This document shows, piece by piece, positions 31,981-44,667 of a stretch of DNA of 64,000 bases (positions are counted from its first letter, which is position 1; each line of letters begins with the position of its first letter). The position numbers were made by a program, and so were the translations under genes. Below the pieces are notes generated by a model that worked only from the letters and a program-made list of their open reading frames with translations, did not search any database and was not told the DNA's origin. Origin of the DNA: Hofstenia miamia (lineage: Eukaryota > Xenacoelomorpha > Acoela); NCBI GenBank assembly GCA_004352715.1, contig SCFE01000053.1, forward strand, positions 504,529 through 568,528. The letters run 5' to 3'.

Positions 31981-34067
31981 TTGCTAAACAGGATTGGCAA
32001 AAAGTAGTTTTTACAAAACGTTTTAAACGTTTAAAACAATGTTTTTCGCTCTTAGAAAGACGCACCTTAAGTAGTAAATTTTGCTGAAAAAAACATATAG
32101 TAGCAAACATTAAATAACGATTACATAAATTGTTCGTTTCATACACGTAAACAAAACGCAAATTTTGCTATTTTTCAGTTTAAAATCTGTTATAAAAGTA
32201 CGAATGGACGATACCCAAAAGATATTTTCTAAATTTTCCACAAAGTTCCAAATAAATTTGAAAAAAAAACATTGCAAAGAACAGTTGTTTTAAACAGTGT
32301 TTAAAACATGGCAACCCTGTTGCTAAAGATGAAAACTTCATAAGAAAGAGCAAAGCTATAACATGCTTCCCTTCACCTCTATATTTTATAACAAAACCAC
32401 AGCAATTACAATGAGAAGTCAAACCAACGACACTTAATTGAACTTAGCTTTGTCCACCTTCTGCAAACCGATCAATATCAAACGTCGTTAAAATTCTAAA
32501 CTTGAATGTCATATACCCTCGAAATGAAATTTCTCACCAATGATATGTAGTAGTAATCTTTTTAAGAATTTTTGGGAAGAGAATTATTTCATTTTAAGCG
32601 CGCTTCTAGTAAACGATTGGTTAATGGGATTAATCGGCAGGGCAATTGATGACAAATCAATGGCGTATTTCCAATCAACGATTGAACAACGCGCTTTGTC
32701 AACGCTTTCAGAAGTCGTAAATGAAAACAGCAATTCAATTCCTCCTTTGACAAATCGTTTACTGGCTATTGTAGAAGTTTGATCTATTTTTTATTGAAAA
32801 TTGTGATTTTAATCGTTTGAAAATTCATCTGCAAATCAAAGAGCGAAATCATACGTCCAATCAACGTGATATTTCCAGAAAAAGATTTATCAACAGAACA
32901 ATTAAACTGTCTTAAAATCGCATGACTTGCAAAGTCAATTCGTTTTGTCAACAGGGAACTTAAATCTGTCAACTGATTGACAAATATAGCTGAAAATACA
33001 TTATATAGAGTCAGCCTCTTCAAATAACTAAGAAGATAAATTTTTGTAACTAACAAATTATTCTTGCAATTTTGACTTAAGTACTAGTTTCTGGCGCAAT
33101 CGTAAGTAGAAAAAGTGGAAAAGGAAATTTTATCTCACATGTTTAAAAATTCTCATCATGAATTATTTTATCATACCAACCCAGTATAACAACATTTACT
33201 TTCGAGAAAACTGGGGTTTCAGAGCAAAAAATCAAAAAACTAAAAAACTTGAAACGTAATAAATCATTGATGAAACTTCACTCGTTAATCTTGTACAAAT
33301 TGGTGCAAAGAAAAGCGAAAGAAAATTTTCTAAGAACATATGACGTTATTTCAATGTTGAGTATAATATTCAGGTGGGATTAATAAGAAACTTTCCTAAA
33401 TAAAAAACCCAAATTACATACCGTCACAACAAAGTACTTATGCCAAATTTTGTAGTCACCTTCTTTAATGTAATTCATTGAGACACTTTGAAATATTTTT
33501 TAAAGCTCGAATTTTCAAAAAAAACGTAGATATATTGAGTTCTGCTACTAACAATTTGAAGGACATCGCGATCTTATTAAGAACCCACACAATCCGAAAA
33601 CTCTCACAATCAATGAAGAATTGACAAATTATCGGGCTTTAAATATTAATTAATATTATTTACAGGAATCCCTCAGAGTTTCGACAGAAATGACATTAGA
33701 TGTTCACTCTTAAGGGGTATTGTAAAAATGCTTCCTTAACACGAAAAATATTTTCCAAGTTGGTGACATGGATGAAGAAAAGAGGTCAATGAAATTTTGG
33801 TCATACTTCAAAACAGTATTGGTAACATTTTCAACTCAGGATAAAAAACACACCATAAATAGGAGTAACTAGTTGACATGCGGGTCAATGACATATGCAG
33901 ATCAAGCACAAGTCACCTTCAGACAAAAACAAGCTGTTTTCAGTTTTGTAGGCAATTCTACTGCAAAACAAATTTTACTCAAGAAATGAAGAATAATGCT
34001 AAAGAATCAAATAATTCTGAACTACATGGATAAAAAATTTTACACCTAAATTCAAATGAAAACTTAC
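31981..34067. other. Large intron 7, 5' part
   Basis: No TEP exon recognised. The stretch 32540-33060 has ORFs on both strands with repeated TTGACAAAT-type words that may be an old repeat; no motif was identified. Confidence 0.4.
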
Positions 34068-34259
34068 ATATTGAGTATTTTCCGATTCATCAACCTTGAT
34101 GTCGGCTTTAAATGAAGTGGAGACTCTTGTGCCGTCAATAGTTTCTTGACTGTTGTAAAAACATTTACCACCCACTTTTTTTGCACAAATATCAACCTTC
34201 AAGTTTTTATAATTGTCGATAGTAGATAAGGCAACACCGTCGGGTAAGGAGACTTCCAA
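34068..34259 (-). CDS. TEP exon 7: MG4
   Basis: Acceptor TGTTTTAG; 64 codons, phase 0 to 0. Begins LEVSLPDGVALSTIDNY, matching the V..PDG motif after KPG.PF in the family, and ends KVDESENTQY at a perfect GTAAGT donor. The following intron is about 7 kb (27044-34067) and contains a hAT transposon. Confidence 0.92.
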
Positions 34260-34696
34260 CTAAAACAGTGTTTAATAAATTTGAAAAATAATTGAATACT
34301 ATTTAAACTTTCTGAGGTCCATTTAACTATGGAGCTTAATTTTAATGACGGGTTTGTGAAAAACAGCTGCTGTTTTAAGGATTACTAAAAAACCTCAATT
34401 TTCACTCGTATATTTGATGATATTCACTAATATTAAGAATTGAAGTACATCGATCCATAAATGGTAACTCAGATGAAATTATCATTTGAATTTGGAACCA
34501 ACAATCTAAGCGTATATCACTCATGCAAATTTTTTACTAGAAAGATTTTTTTCAACAATGAAAGTATTACATTGTTTCGCAGTACATTGATTGTGCAATT
34601 AATAACATCGAAACGCATTGCTACAGAGAACATGAATTAAATTAAATTGAATTTTTCATTGCAATTCTGAATGCAGTTTACTTACAAAATACCTAC

Positions 34697-34945
34697 AACG
34701 AGATCAAAATCCATTCCAGGTTTGTAATTGTCTGGATTGTTTTCAGAAAATTTAATAGAGAAGTCAGAATCTGCGAATGCCACATTGGAGCTTCCACTTT
34801 GCACAATCTCTGTTCCATATTCTGTTACATCAGCTTTCACTTCTAAACCGCGCTTTGTGTCAGAACCTGCATTATAGAAATCTGGAGACTTTTTGCTTAA
34901 CAGTGAAGTTGTAAATTCAAATGGAAATTTCCCGTCCTCATCCAA
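34697..34945 (-). CDS. TEP exon 6: MG3 end and MG4 start
   Basis: Acceptor TTTTTAG; 83 codons, phase 0 to 0. Runs from LDEDGKFPFEFTTSLL to NNPDNYKPGMDFDLV; YKPGMDF is the usual MG3/MG4 boundary motif (KPG.PF). I chose donor GTAGGT at 34696 over the nearby G|GTATTT at 34692 because only the former keeps the frame into exon 7 (LEVSLPDG). Confidence 0.9.
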
Positions 34946-35283
34946 CTAAAAAATGTTATGACTGATGAGCGTGCTATAATAGGAATTTAAAACGGCGGCG
35001 AATTTAGAAAACATAAATGGCGTTAATAAACATGTAGTCTCGATTGAGTAAAAACGCATACAACTAAGATGGTAAGCGCCGTTTTATTTTCGATGAAAAT
35101 AAATATATAAAGTATTAAGCTAGTAAATATTGAAATTTTTGCACATTCCCAATAATGAAACGATATTAGCGATGAAATCTATAAGAGAATGTAAAATAAC
35201 TAATGTACGAAGTTCATGTGAAAATTGTGTGTTTGAATAAAAATGCAGCCCACACAGCCATAGTGAATCAACGAATCACATAC

Positions 35284-35462
35284 CTTTCCTTTAACTTCAT
35301 GCACAATCGTAACATCATAAGAATTAGTTTCAGAAATAACAACCCCATAATCCTGCATTGAATAAGCCATTTCTACAGCAACATCACCAAAGCAAGGCTT
35401 ACCGAATGTGTACATACATTGCACATGTCCAGTTATTTGTTGATCAGCCTTCGTGACGTAAG
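35284..35462 (-). CDS. TEP exon 5: MG3
   Basis: Acceptor GTTTTAG; 179 nt, phase 1 in and phase 0 out. Encodes SYVTKADQQITGHVQ, then MYTFGKPCFGDVAVEMAY; the Y.FGKP..G.V element is the standard MG3 strand of the family. Donor AAG|GTATGTG. Two extra Cys residues (QCMYTFGKPC) lie close together and could form a local disulfide; that is inference. Confidence 0.92.
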
Positions 35463-36015
35463 CTAAAACGAGTTAGTTAGAAAATAGCTTGTGGCATAAT
35501 TTTAGAGCGATTTTGAAAAAGTAACAATAGTGCCTAACATACTAATTATTTTCAGTAAAATTCAATTCAAGCCTCTCTTTTATCCATTTAACACACAAAG
35601 TGTTCAGTTTTGACGAAACTTTATTTAATCTAATATCCTGAACTAAAGCTTCAACTAGTTCCAATATGGTACTTAATAAACGATGATCCAATTTTTTCCC
35701 AGTTCGGCAAAAATACACGTTTTGGGAACTTTGATCCGCCGTATTTTTGTTCAGTTAACTATCTTAAGTGTTATTTTGTAATCACTATAATTAAATGATA
35801 AATATACTCTCTCATTTTTTTTGTTTTTTCCGGCACCCACAACATCTACATATACATATGACGGTGAACATAAACTCAAAGTTGCAACAAAGATAAGGCA
35901 AAGGAGCGGCCTGAAATCTAATTAGTGTTGAGACAGAAAAGCTGCGAATTATTACACGGCAGTAGTAAACGACAGATACAGAATGCCTAGATGCCGTACC
36001 TGTATCCGTTGTTGT

Positions 36016-36018
<3 letters not shown>

Positions 36019-36049
<31 letters not shown>

Positions 36050-36120
36050 NNNNNNNNNNNNNNNNNNNNNNNNNNNNNNNNNNNNNNNNNNNNNNNNNNN
36101 NNNNNNNNNNNNNNNNNNNN

Positions 36121-36150
<30 letters not shown>
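36019..36150. repeat. (TA)n microsatellite with assembly gap
   Basis: TA units on both sides of a 71-base N run (36050-36120). The array could not be assembled; its true length is unknown. It lies in the intron between TEP exons 5 and 4. Confidence 0.95.
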
Positions 36151-36153
<3 letters not shown>

Positions 36154-37728
36154 CGCCTATAAAATATCATTTTAAGAATTTGGACGATGATGTAAATCTT
36201 CATGCATATACTAATATTTTGCATACGTGTTGCCAACTATTATAGTTACCAAAAAAAGCCGAAATAGTTAAATATAGTTAGTGCTAAAATGAACAGATTG
36301 TCTCTAAAAACCAGTTATACTTGCTTTTTAAAACCCACTGTATATTTTAGCTTTGGTAAAAAACTTTTTTAAGGTTCCTAATAATAATGCTTGCAATTAC
36401 AAAAGCAATGTATTGCAACACTCAAATGTTGAGAAAAACCTCCCTGAATTTCATAATTTAAACAGTAAAAGTTCTCTTAGTTAATATGCTGGGGATATAT
36501 GTATAACTTGCCCCCTCTAAAAAATTTCGTTCCGTCGCCACTGCATATTGTAGGAAAGGCTTCAGTTCAAAAAGCTACAAAAATCAATTACTATCCCCAA
36601 ATAATATTAATCGCTAAAAAGCAAACACATTTTCCAGAGATAACAGGCGTTGGCAAAAATACACTATCAATGTTTTTAAGATGCATTTTATCAAAAAACA
36701 CTCTAAAACCTGGTTATTCAAAGTAACATCACTGATTAGCTAATAGTAACAGTTAGTTGAAAAAAAATTATACCACTTCTTAGAGCAGATAATCAGTTTA
36801 CACTAAATCAAAAATTCCTGCTGTTGTCAGAATTGGCCAGTTCAAGTAAACTAACGTAGACAAAAGCAAATGAAAGAAAAGTATCAGAAAAACAAAATAA
36901 GCGGTTTTTTAAATAAAATTCTCATTACGTGAGGAATCACAAATACATTTAAAATGTTCTAAGTGGTCAAATTTGACAACTCAGGCTTTCTAGTTCTAAC
37001 GTCTGCTACATCCAAAGTTATTGCAGTTATTAAAACATGAAAATCACTCTATTGTTTAAAAAAACAATTCTTAATCTATAAAAAAACTAAAATAACAAAA
37101 TACGTGTGCTTTAATATCAGAAAAACTCAGTGTTTCTAAAAATTAACAGACGTGTCATTTTTACTACAGCTTAAATAAATACTAGCAAACTAGCGTATGT
37201 ATTTGTTCAAAATGTGTGCAATATTAGTCAGTATTTTCAAAATGTAGAACATTTACATAATTTGTAAGTCCAGGATAATAATTGTTAAATTTACCTCTAA
37301 AATGCACAGTGCATCTTTAAAGAAACACATCGTTTTGTCCACATTTTCAAACAATTTTCTCCAAAACTATTAGGACATTTGGAAACCAGGCATATAGAAA
37401 CATACATATATGGGCAAATGTGTTCTCCTATTACGGTGAACATTTGTGGTAAAAAATTTTCATGTGCTTGATAGAACATTAAAAAAATTTTGAATAAAAA
37501 ATTTTTTTTGTAAAAGCATTCAAATTCGTGCCATACTTAATGTTCAGATAATAAAGCGGTCTAAAGCTCATGGTAGCAGCAACTAACCTTAGTTAATAAG
37601 TTATTCAAGTTGCACTCAGATGCCTCGTGCGCACGCCAGATGTCATCGAGTATATCAGCTGTTTTAGATTTTAGATATATAAATTACTTCGTAAGTTATA
37701 AACATTTAAATAATTTTTATCGAAATAA

Positions 37729-38043
37729 CAGGACTTCTGAGCTGGGGTTGGAGCCCGGAACCGGAGCCAGATGTTTATGGAACAGCTCCAGCTTCAAAGA
37801 GTTTTTTGAAAAACTATTTTTATTAGTTTTTTTGTTCCACAAGGAGCCTTATGTTTCAAAAAAATGTATAAAAATGCTTGGAAATTTTAAGAAATTTGAA
37901 AAAATCAATAAGTTCGCAAATATTCGTATTTGTGAATACATTTTAGCCCAGATTATAGTGGCACCGGAGCTAAATTTTGATAACAATGTGCTTGGGAGCG
38001 GGAGCTGGAGCAGCTTCATATTTGGGCCTGTTCGGAAGCCCTT
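37729..38043. mobile_element. hAT-like MITE
   Basis: A 315-bp element with ends CAGGACTTCTGAGC and, inverted, AAGGGCTTCCGAAC, flanked by CGAAATAA and AGAAATAA (8 bp, one mismatch). Both ends are rich in GGAGC/GGAGCC units. It is in the TEP intron between exons 5 and 4 and has no transposase. Confidence 0.6.
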
Positions 38044-39300
38044 AGAAATAATCACAATTTGTAAAAAAAATTAGGGTTAAAACTGATATTAAAAATATGG
38101 AAAACAATTTGGTGAAATTCAAAATTCATTATTCAACACAATTTAACAAAAACAATTAATACCTAAAGACATTACGAAATACAAACTTGAAGAGGTGTTT
38201 TAAGTGAAATATTGATGAACTCGTTTTGCCAGCTAGTTGACAATTCTAGCATGGAAACAGCAATTTATTACGAATTAATCGTTTTGTGAAGAGAATTATA
38301 GATTCTCTGGTAAAAATTTTTTTAAAGAAAACAAGGTATAGTTGCTTTACAAATGCACTTTTCAATTTTATAAGTGATTTTCAAATGGTTAACATTAAAA
38401 TATTAAAAAATCATCTACAATATCAATAATAAACATCTAATTGACAAATCAACTGGTCTTCAACGAAGCAATTGAAATATCTTGAAATTTAACAACTTTT
38501 GCCTTGCCAAAAACTCAATTGATTTGTCAAAAAAGCAAATAAATGGATGTGCCCATGCAAGATTGATAACTCTTTGACCCCCTGAAAAAACTGTGTCATT
38601 ATCTTCGCTCAAGAAAAATTTATGGATATTGTGTCACAGAGTAGTATTAACATATTTTTATACTGAAATTTTTTGTTTCATATTTAGCTCATTTTATTCT
38701 CCTTGCTGCATTTTTTATGAAAAAATGTGGATAACAAATTGTATTGATTCATTTTATTTGTGCGATCTTATAAGAAATGGCATATTTTGCTGACCTCATA
38801 TAGAAAAATTCTATTGTCACAAAAATATGCTAACAATATGCAATATCACTATGTATATTTAATGTTCTATGTTAAGAAAAGGTTGAATTTTACTCCCCTC
38901 CCCCAGTAATAGACGTATGTTATATAGCACAATAAAAATAGGGTTGACAAATTCAGTCAATACATCGTTTAAGGGAAACAGAATTGCTCGATAATTGCTG
39001 TGTTGATTAATTGAATGAACACGGACAAATCATTTGCATTAGGGAGACCTTAAAAAAGAGTTATTTGAAGTAATTCAAGCTAGACAGTGATTACAGAATG
39101 ATATGATTCGAGTAAATGTGACATTTATGAAATATATCATTTATAAACTTTCATTATGAATTTGATTTCCGGAATTAAATTCCATCCTTATGATAACTTA
39201 ACTGGATAAATCATAAATACAATTTCTAAAATAACCGGCCATTAAATATATGAGGGATTCTCATGACTACGAATGTGTATTAAAATGAATTAAAACATAC

Positions 39301-39465
39301 ATTTATCCATCTTCACGGTAACTTCAAACTTCGGAAGGACATATTTGTCGACTTTGAAAGTTTTGTGGTTGATCTCATTCGTGTTCTTGCATTCCACACG
39401 AATGGTCCACTCGCCGAGGATTGGTATGTCGGAAACTCTGAACTCATTTTCGAAAATGTGGTAAT
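39301..39465 (-). CDS. TEP exon 4: MG2 end and MG3 start
   Basis: Acceptor TGTTTAG; 165 nt. It encodes DYHIFENEFRVSD, then LGEWTIRVECKN and the signature KVDKYVLPKFEVTV. YVLPKFEV is the best conserved block between MG2 and MG3 in A2M/TEP/C3 proteins. Donor T|GTATGT at phase 1 joins exon 5 to make a Ser codon. The intron downstream (35463-39300) holds a hAT MITE and a TA-repeat gap. Confidence 0.93.
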
Positions 39466-39660
39466 CTAAACATAGCGAACAAAATTAGGTTGTGCGTATT
39501 CGGAGCACAAAAAGTCGTTTATAAATAGTAAGAATCCAGAGAAAAGAGTGCATAGGATATAGAAGATTAATGCTTTAGAGACATGCAATTCACAATCTCA
39601 CAAAACTTTTAGACTTCATATTTGAAATTAAAATAAAATTTTAAACACATATATTAGACG

Positions 39661-39688
39661 GTTTCGATAGATAGTCTATCTTCATCAG
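39661..39688 (-). ncRNA. Hammerhead-like core, copy 2
   Basis: On the minus strand: CTGATGA, one A, GATAGA/TCTATC hairpin with loop CTA, then GAAAC. Same layout and same extra A as the copy at 2790. It lies in the TEP intron between exons 3 and 4, near a (TA)n at 39839-39870. Confidence 0.4.
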
Positions 39689-39836
39689 TAAAATGGTAGT
39701 AATATTTTAAAAAATTAAGTTTAATGTTAAGATGTATTATATTAGAATAATTTTGAGATGTTAAGTTCTTTCTGTCTATTTAATAGTTTACTTTTGTCTG
39801 TTGTTTCATTGATGGTAATTGCTTCTCCTATTTTAG

Positions 39837-39838
<2 letters not shown>

Positions 39839-39870
<32 letters not shown>
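39839..39870. repeat. (TA)n microsatellite
   Basis: About 16 TA units in the intron between TEP exons 3 and 4. Confidence 0.9.
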
Positions 39871-39872
<2 letters not shown>

Positions 39873-39972
39873 TACGGGCACTGGATACAAATTTTAAAAT
39901 ATCTATAGCGTGATGAACACAAAAAACATATAGATATACATATTAGTATATTCTAAAATTGAAGAAACAAAC

Positions 39973-40095
39973 CTTCAGTCGTCTTAATATCTTCCCACTT
40001 CATAATTCTAGTTTTATTTGGGTTAATGACATAAACATCGCAACTGTCTTCTATTGGCTTCAAATCTCTGTTGACCATGAATCCACGAAATTTCA
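39973..40095 (-). CDS. TEP exon 3: MG2, first part
   Basis: Acceptor ATTTTAG; 123 nt. The translation starts VKFRGFMVNRDLKP, matching the usual V.FR......LKP stretch that follows KPGE in this family, and continues to RIMKWEDIKTTE. Donor G|GTTTGT at phase 1 leads into exon 4. The fit of sequence and phase to both neighbours supports a real exon. Confidence 0.9.
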
Positions 40096-40177
40096 CTAAA
40101 ATGTGAACATTATAAAATTGAAAACTAGAGCATTATTGTGAGTATTCAAATTTTTTAATTTAAAAGAATTGCTATAC

Positions 40178-40533
40178 CTGTTTCACCAGGCTTGTAAATA
40201 GGTTTATCTGTCTGTATAAGAATAGCAGAACTACTCAAAATATAAATAACTGTTCCAGTAAGCAAGACATCCTTTCCATTTTCTTTATAAGAATAAACAA
40301 GTGTAAGAGAAGCTCCATCGGCTGCTCCTTCTATTGGATTGATCTTCACCGTCTCTGTGTGCGGGGTATTGCATGTGAGAGTAATGACTGCATTCTCTAA
40401 AATAACGGCCTTCTCATGCTTTATTTTCATGTTAACTTCAACGGTTGCAGTAGAATCTTTGGGGTTATCGCAAAGCAACTGGATATCATAGTCGCTGTTG
40501 GCGTGAATGTAATTAGCTGACCAACTTGTTATC
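40178..40533 (-). CDS. TEP exon 2: MG1 domain
   Basis: Acceptor TTTCTAG precedes the exon. The 356 nt (1+118 codons+1) encode a beta-sandwich domain beginning ITSWSANYIHANSDYD and ending with ILIQTDKPIYKPGET. The DKPIYKPGE block is the classic end of MG1 in alpha-2-macroglobulin, TEP and complement proteins. Donor is G|GTATAG. The ITSWSANY start resembles the mature N-terminus region of the family. The phase-1 ends agree with exons 1 and 3. Confidence 0.93.
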
Positions 40534-43500
40534 CTAGAAAAGGCCCGTTATTCAAATTGAATACTACATTGAGTATTTGATTCATATGTCTTAAAATAAC
40601 TAAAATCATTTATTAGCGTATCGTAGCACAAAAAGAGGATTCTTGCCAATTGCCTCTAGGAATAAATGGTTACAGTTAGAAATTAAGACTTTGCACACGG
40701 CACACCTCAATAGGTTTGGGATACTTTTGCACATATCAAGAAACAATCAAAGGTCTTTGTTACTTCCATAGGCTCAAAACCTTATAAATGCGTAAACATT
40801 CGGTATGGAGAGAATTTAATTGTGTTTCGAAAATTCGAAATTTTAAAAAAAAATTGTTAATCTTTTCAACAATTTCAGCCACAGCAATAAACTTTAATAG
40901 AAATTTTTAATATTGCTTTAAGGCATGTTCCCCAATAGACCTGCCCATGCCTTACGATTTTTAAATTTGTTAAAAGGCTTGGAAAAAATTCGTTGTCAAT
41001 TTAGAAAAACCTGTTTGTCCCTTGAAATGGATGAGAGGCAGTTTAAGGTTAATTGTATAAAATAATTACTGGATAGCAAAATATTAATATAAATTTAATG
41101 TCCTGGGAAAAATACCATTATACTTCCACACAATGAGTTTGCCGAATAGTACAGCCAAGCACTTTACAAACTGGCTAGAAAAATAGATAAAAAAAATGTG
41201 CACAACAATCAAATTTACTCCCAAAACATTTCTCAAATTTGGATTTTTGTTTATCTAAGTGAGAATAGACTATAGCATACTTCTTGAATTTTGTACTAAT
41301 ATTATTATAGCCTTTGAAATTTGCATAAAGATTCGAAATATAACTTCATCACATGACAAAACGGCATTCACTAAAAGCCACATTGTTAAATAGTGATGGG
41401 TAGTGGGCATTAAAATCAAGATCAGCATTCTAAGAATGAAGTGACAAAACTAGTTCAAGAGATAGATTTTACGTTTATAGTATTGTTTAAGAAGCTTGCT
41501 GAATACTGAAAACAGTTTTAAATCGAGAAAGGATGCTCCGTGCAATTAGCAGTTAACGACAACGGCATTTAAAAGTTGGTACTTATCATTGAAATTCAAA
41601 TACAGTTTTGTTGTCAAAAACCAGAATGGAAAACGGGTCATAAATTTTTGACAAGACCCAGCCGAAGACGCTATGGTCTAAATATGTACTTCTCATTCTT
41701 CATATCAAAGACAATACTTAGCCGTATAATAATTAATAAGAATAACAATCAGAATATCAAATTGCGCGATTGTCATACATGTGACGTTTAACGTTTAACT
41801 GTCATCAATTACTTATTTTTTAGTCAGTGATGTGGAAAATGTGTGAGGCGCAACTGCATGCTATTAATTTCATTCCTTTATTTATGATATTATTATTCTG
41901 TCCAATATATTGCGCTCTTTCTATAATACATGTTGTATGTGACAACACAACTTACAAAGAGTTGAACAAGTGGCGCGTCAGTGGTAATATATTATGACTC
42001 ACAATATTTCCAGGGTATTAAAAGAAAATGAATTAAACTGGATATTCGATTATTATCGATGATAATCAAATTTGAATATACATAACCGTCTACAACAGGA
42101 AAAAGGCGTTAGTAGAAAAATTGTCGCAAGTTGTGAAGGGCCATTTCAAAATTTAAAGCTTACTAAAGCCTTTTCCGTTTCACATTGGGATAGATTAGAC
42201 TAAATGATTTGATGGTCTTTCAAAAAATCGCTTAATTGCTCTTTAACGTAGTGAACTGCTTTGTTTATCAATAGCTTGTCTTGCGGAAAAATGTCTAGTG
42301 ATATTAGCATTCAATATTTTGATCAAGTATATAAATAAATTATATCGCATTGCTTCGGTTTTTTTCAAACCAACCTCTAATTCACAATAACACCCTTAAA
42401 CACTGGCTGTGTCAACTCAAGAGTTCGCAACCCTCCATAGTAAACCATAATTATAACAGCATTTTGAGCAATTGATTTATTGTCTGTGACAATCATCTGA
42501 ATACTTTCTATGTTTAAAAAGCTAGGCAAGGATTCTTTTTTTCTTTCCTTTTCTAAGGACTTGAGAAATTTTTTTAGGATCAGAACATAGAAAAGTTGCC
42601 AAATTTGTAAGTTGTATAGTATTTATTGAGGCAACAATACAAGTGACTCTTACTATCATTTACTTGTTAATAAAAAATACAGGTCACATATGCACTAACT
42701 CAATCATATGTCAATTTGTGATTCTTCCTGGAGATTACTCCTGGCTATGACTCTGAACTATAATCTTTAAACATAATGAATTCGATGTTTAAAATAAGGA
42801 AAAAATATTGCCAATTTAAACTTGATTATTCTCAATTCGATAATTACTATTGCAATTTGATATTGATAGTTACATAAATAACTAATAAGCATTTCAGGAA
42901 AAATTAAAACATCGCACATTGAAACGGCAATCACTGCTGGCCTTATGTAGTAATTGTGCCTTTTATATCATTTGTAGCGTGAATGTACTTTTTATCCCTT
43001 TCTCCTTTCGTTTTACTTGTAGTGCTTTATATAGATTTCAGCAATACATTTGTAGTTTTTATATATCATAACGTCATACTGATAAACAACCAACTATCAT
43101 TAAATAGGGATATGAGGATAAATAATGCAAATTTGATAGGCTGAAAAATTCTTACCACAGCCTGAAAGTCTAAAGCGATAAATGAAAACGTTCGCGAATG
43201 TTCTTAAAATAAATCCCTCGAAATCAAAGAAAACAAACAAATTTACGGCAAAATCAAAAAATAAAAATATTCTCTAAATTTGTACAACAGTAAACAATCC
43301 AAACACATCAAAAATGTAATATCTTAGTTATGAGAAAATAAAAGATATTCTAACAACAAACAAACTGCGCCTTAAAAGTATGGCCGAGTCCGGACAGGAT
43401 AATCTGGACAGGGTACAATGGAGAACCAAATAAATGCGCGTAAAATCTATATTAGAAATCCAAGACTAAAACCCTAAATTGATTAACATATTCTTCATTA

Positions 43501-44289
43501 CTGTAGTGTCAAGACAGGTAGTGTATGGAAACCTTTATGCTTTGGGGTCGATTTTGCAGTTGACCTGAAAGTTGTTGATTGTCTTGTGATGGCTGTTTTA
43601 CAAGGACAACTTTCTATCTCCGCTTGCTGTCGACGTTCTTGCCATTCTTGCCATTTAGATTTTTCTTCAGTGATCGAAATGTAAATATTAATTTTGCCTC
43701 GTATACCTTTAAACTTTTTAGTGTACTTTCAATAAACATCTAGTTTCACTATAAGCGAACAAATATGCGTTGACACTGCCGGCAAAAAATTTTTACACGT
43801 AAACGTTTAGTTAAATGTTGGAACATAGCATATTATTTTAATATAACGAAATTGCACTACATTGTTTTATTCCATGTATTGCTGATCATAAGCTAGTTAA
43901 TGAGATGATCTTGCTGATAAGCATATTGCATATTGTGTGGGGGTGCAGATAAAAAACTGCTTGTTGACTTATCAATGACACATGCTTGCTATCATTTTAT
44001 ATGAAATATATTAGAAGTTGCGACTTATGATACATGACCGTTAATCCGTATAAATCCGGACATGGTAAGATAAATGCAAATTCGGACAGGACAGGATACT
44101 TTTTGTTTCAAACTACGCCCTACCTAAAAGTCTCCAATAAATCGTTAAATATGTCTTCAAAATGAAAAATACATTTTGAGAGGTCTGACTCACCTATCAT
44201 TCTATTCCAAAATAAACATCAATTTACAAATTTCAAATGGACAAAGACCGTTCATATATTTACATCTTATATAACTAAAGATATGTTCT

Positions 44290-44440
44290 AAAATAAAGAT
44301 CCCATTCCAAAGAATTTAGTTTCTTCTGTTGTCTACAATTATAAATGTGATGATTGCGATAAATCATACGTAGGGACAACAAAGCGACATTTAGTAACAA
44401 GAATTGATAAACGATCAGAAATATTTATGCTGTAACACCA
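44290..44440 (+). mobile_element. Penelope-like element remnant, GIY-YIG endonuclease part
   Basis: The plus strand reads DPIPKNLVSSVVYNYKCDDC and then DKSYVGTTKRHLVTRIDKR before a stop. VVY..C..C...YVG.T.R.L..R is the start of the GIY-YIG nuclease domain with the Cys pair typical of Penelope-like retroelements. Only about 45 residues remain. Confidence 0.7.
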
Positions 44441-44641
44441 AGCTAAAGAAAGAAATTTTTACCCTACGACTAAGAACACAACATCCTAAGAAAGGAGAAG
44501 CTTTAATCACCAAAAAAACGAGACATCAATTACTAAATAAACTACAATGCATGATAACACTAAATTTATTCTAAGGTACATGCAGTAGTTACATATAGAA
44601 GTGCAGTCAAAGTAAATATTTAATTACCCGCATATTTGCTA

Positions 44642-44667
44642 CTGATGATGATTTTGAGAAGCGAAAC
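44642..44667 (+). ncRNA. Hammerhead-like core, copy 3 (weak stem)
   Basis: CTGATGA at 44642-44648 and GAAAC at 44663-44667 with 14 nt between them that form only a poor hairpin. It is about 210 bp downstream of the Penelope GIY-YIG fragment, on the same strand, and is followed by a (TA)n at 44698. Confidence 0.3.

Noticed and set aside
32540-33056. ORFs of 80-90 codons on both strands
   Set aside because: No family motif, overlapping strands and repeated TTGACAAAT-type words; looks like old repeat DNA.
34688-34692. Alternative exon 6 donor G|GTATTT
   Set aside because: Would shift the frame into exon 7; the donor at 34696 keeps it.
42249-43560. Plus-strand matches to parts of the docking word (AACTGCTTTG at 42249, GCTTTGGGG near 43547) in intron 1
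   Set aside because: Short partial matches more than 18 kb upstream of the array, not placed near relevant splice sites.
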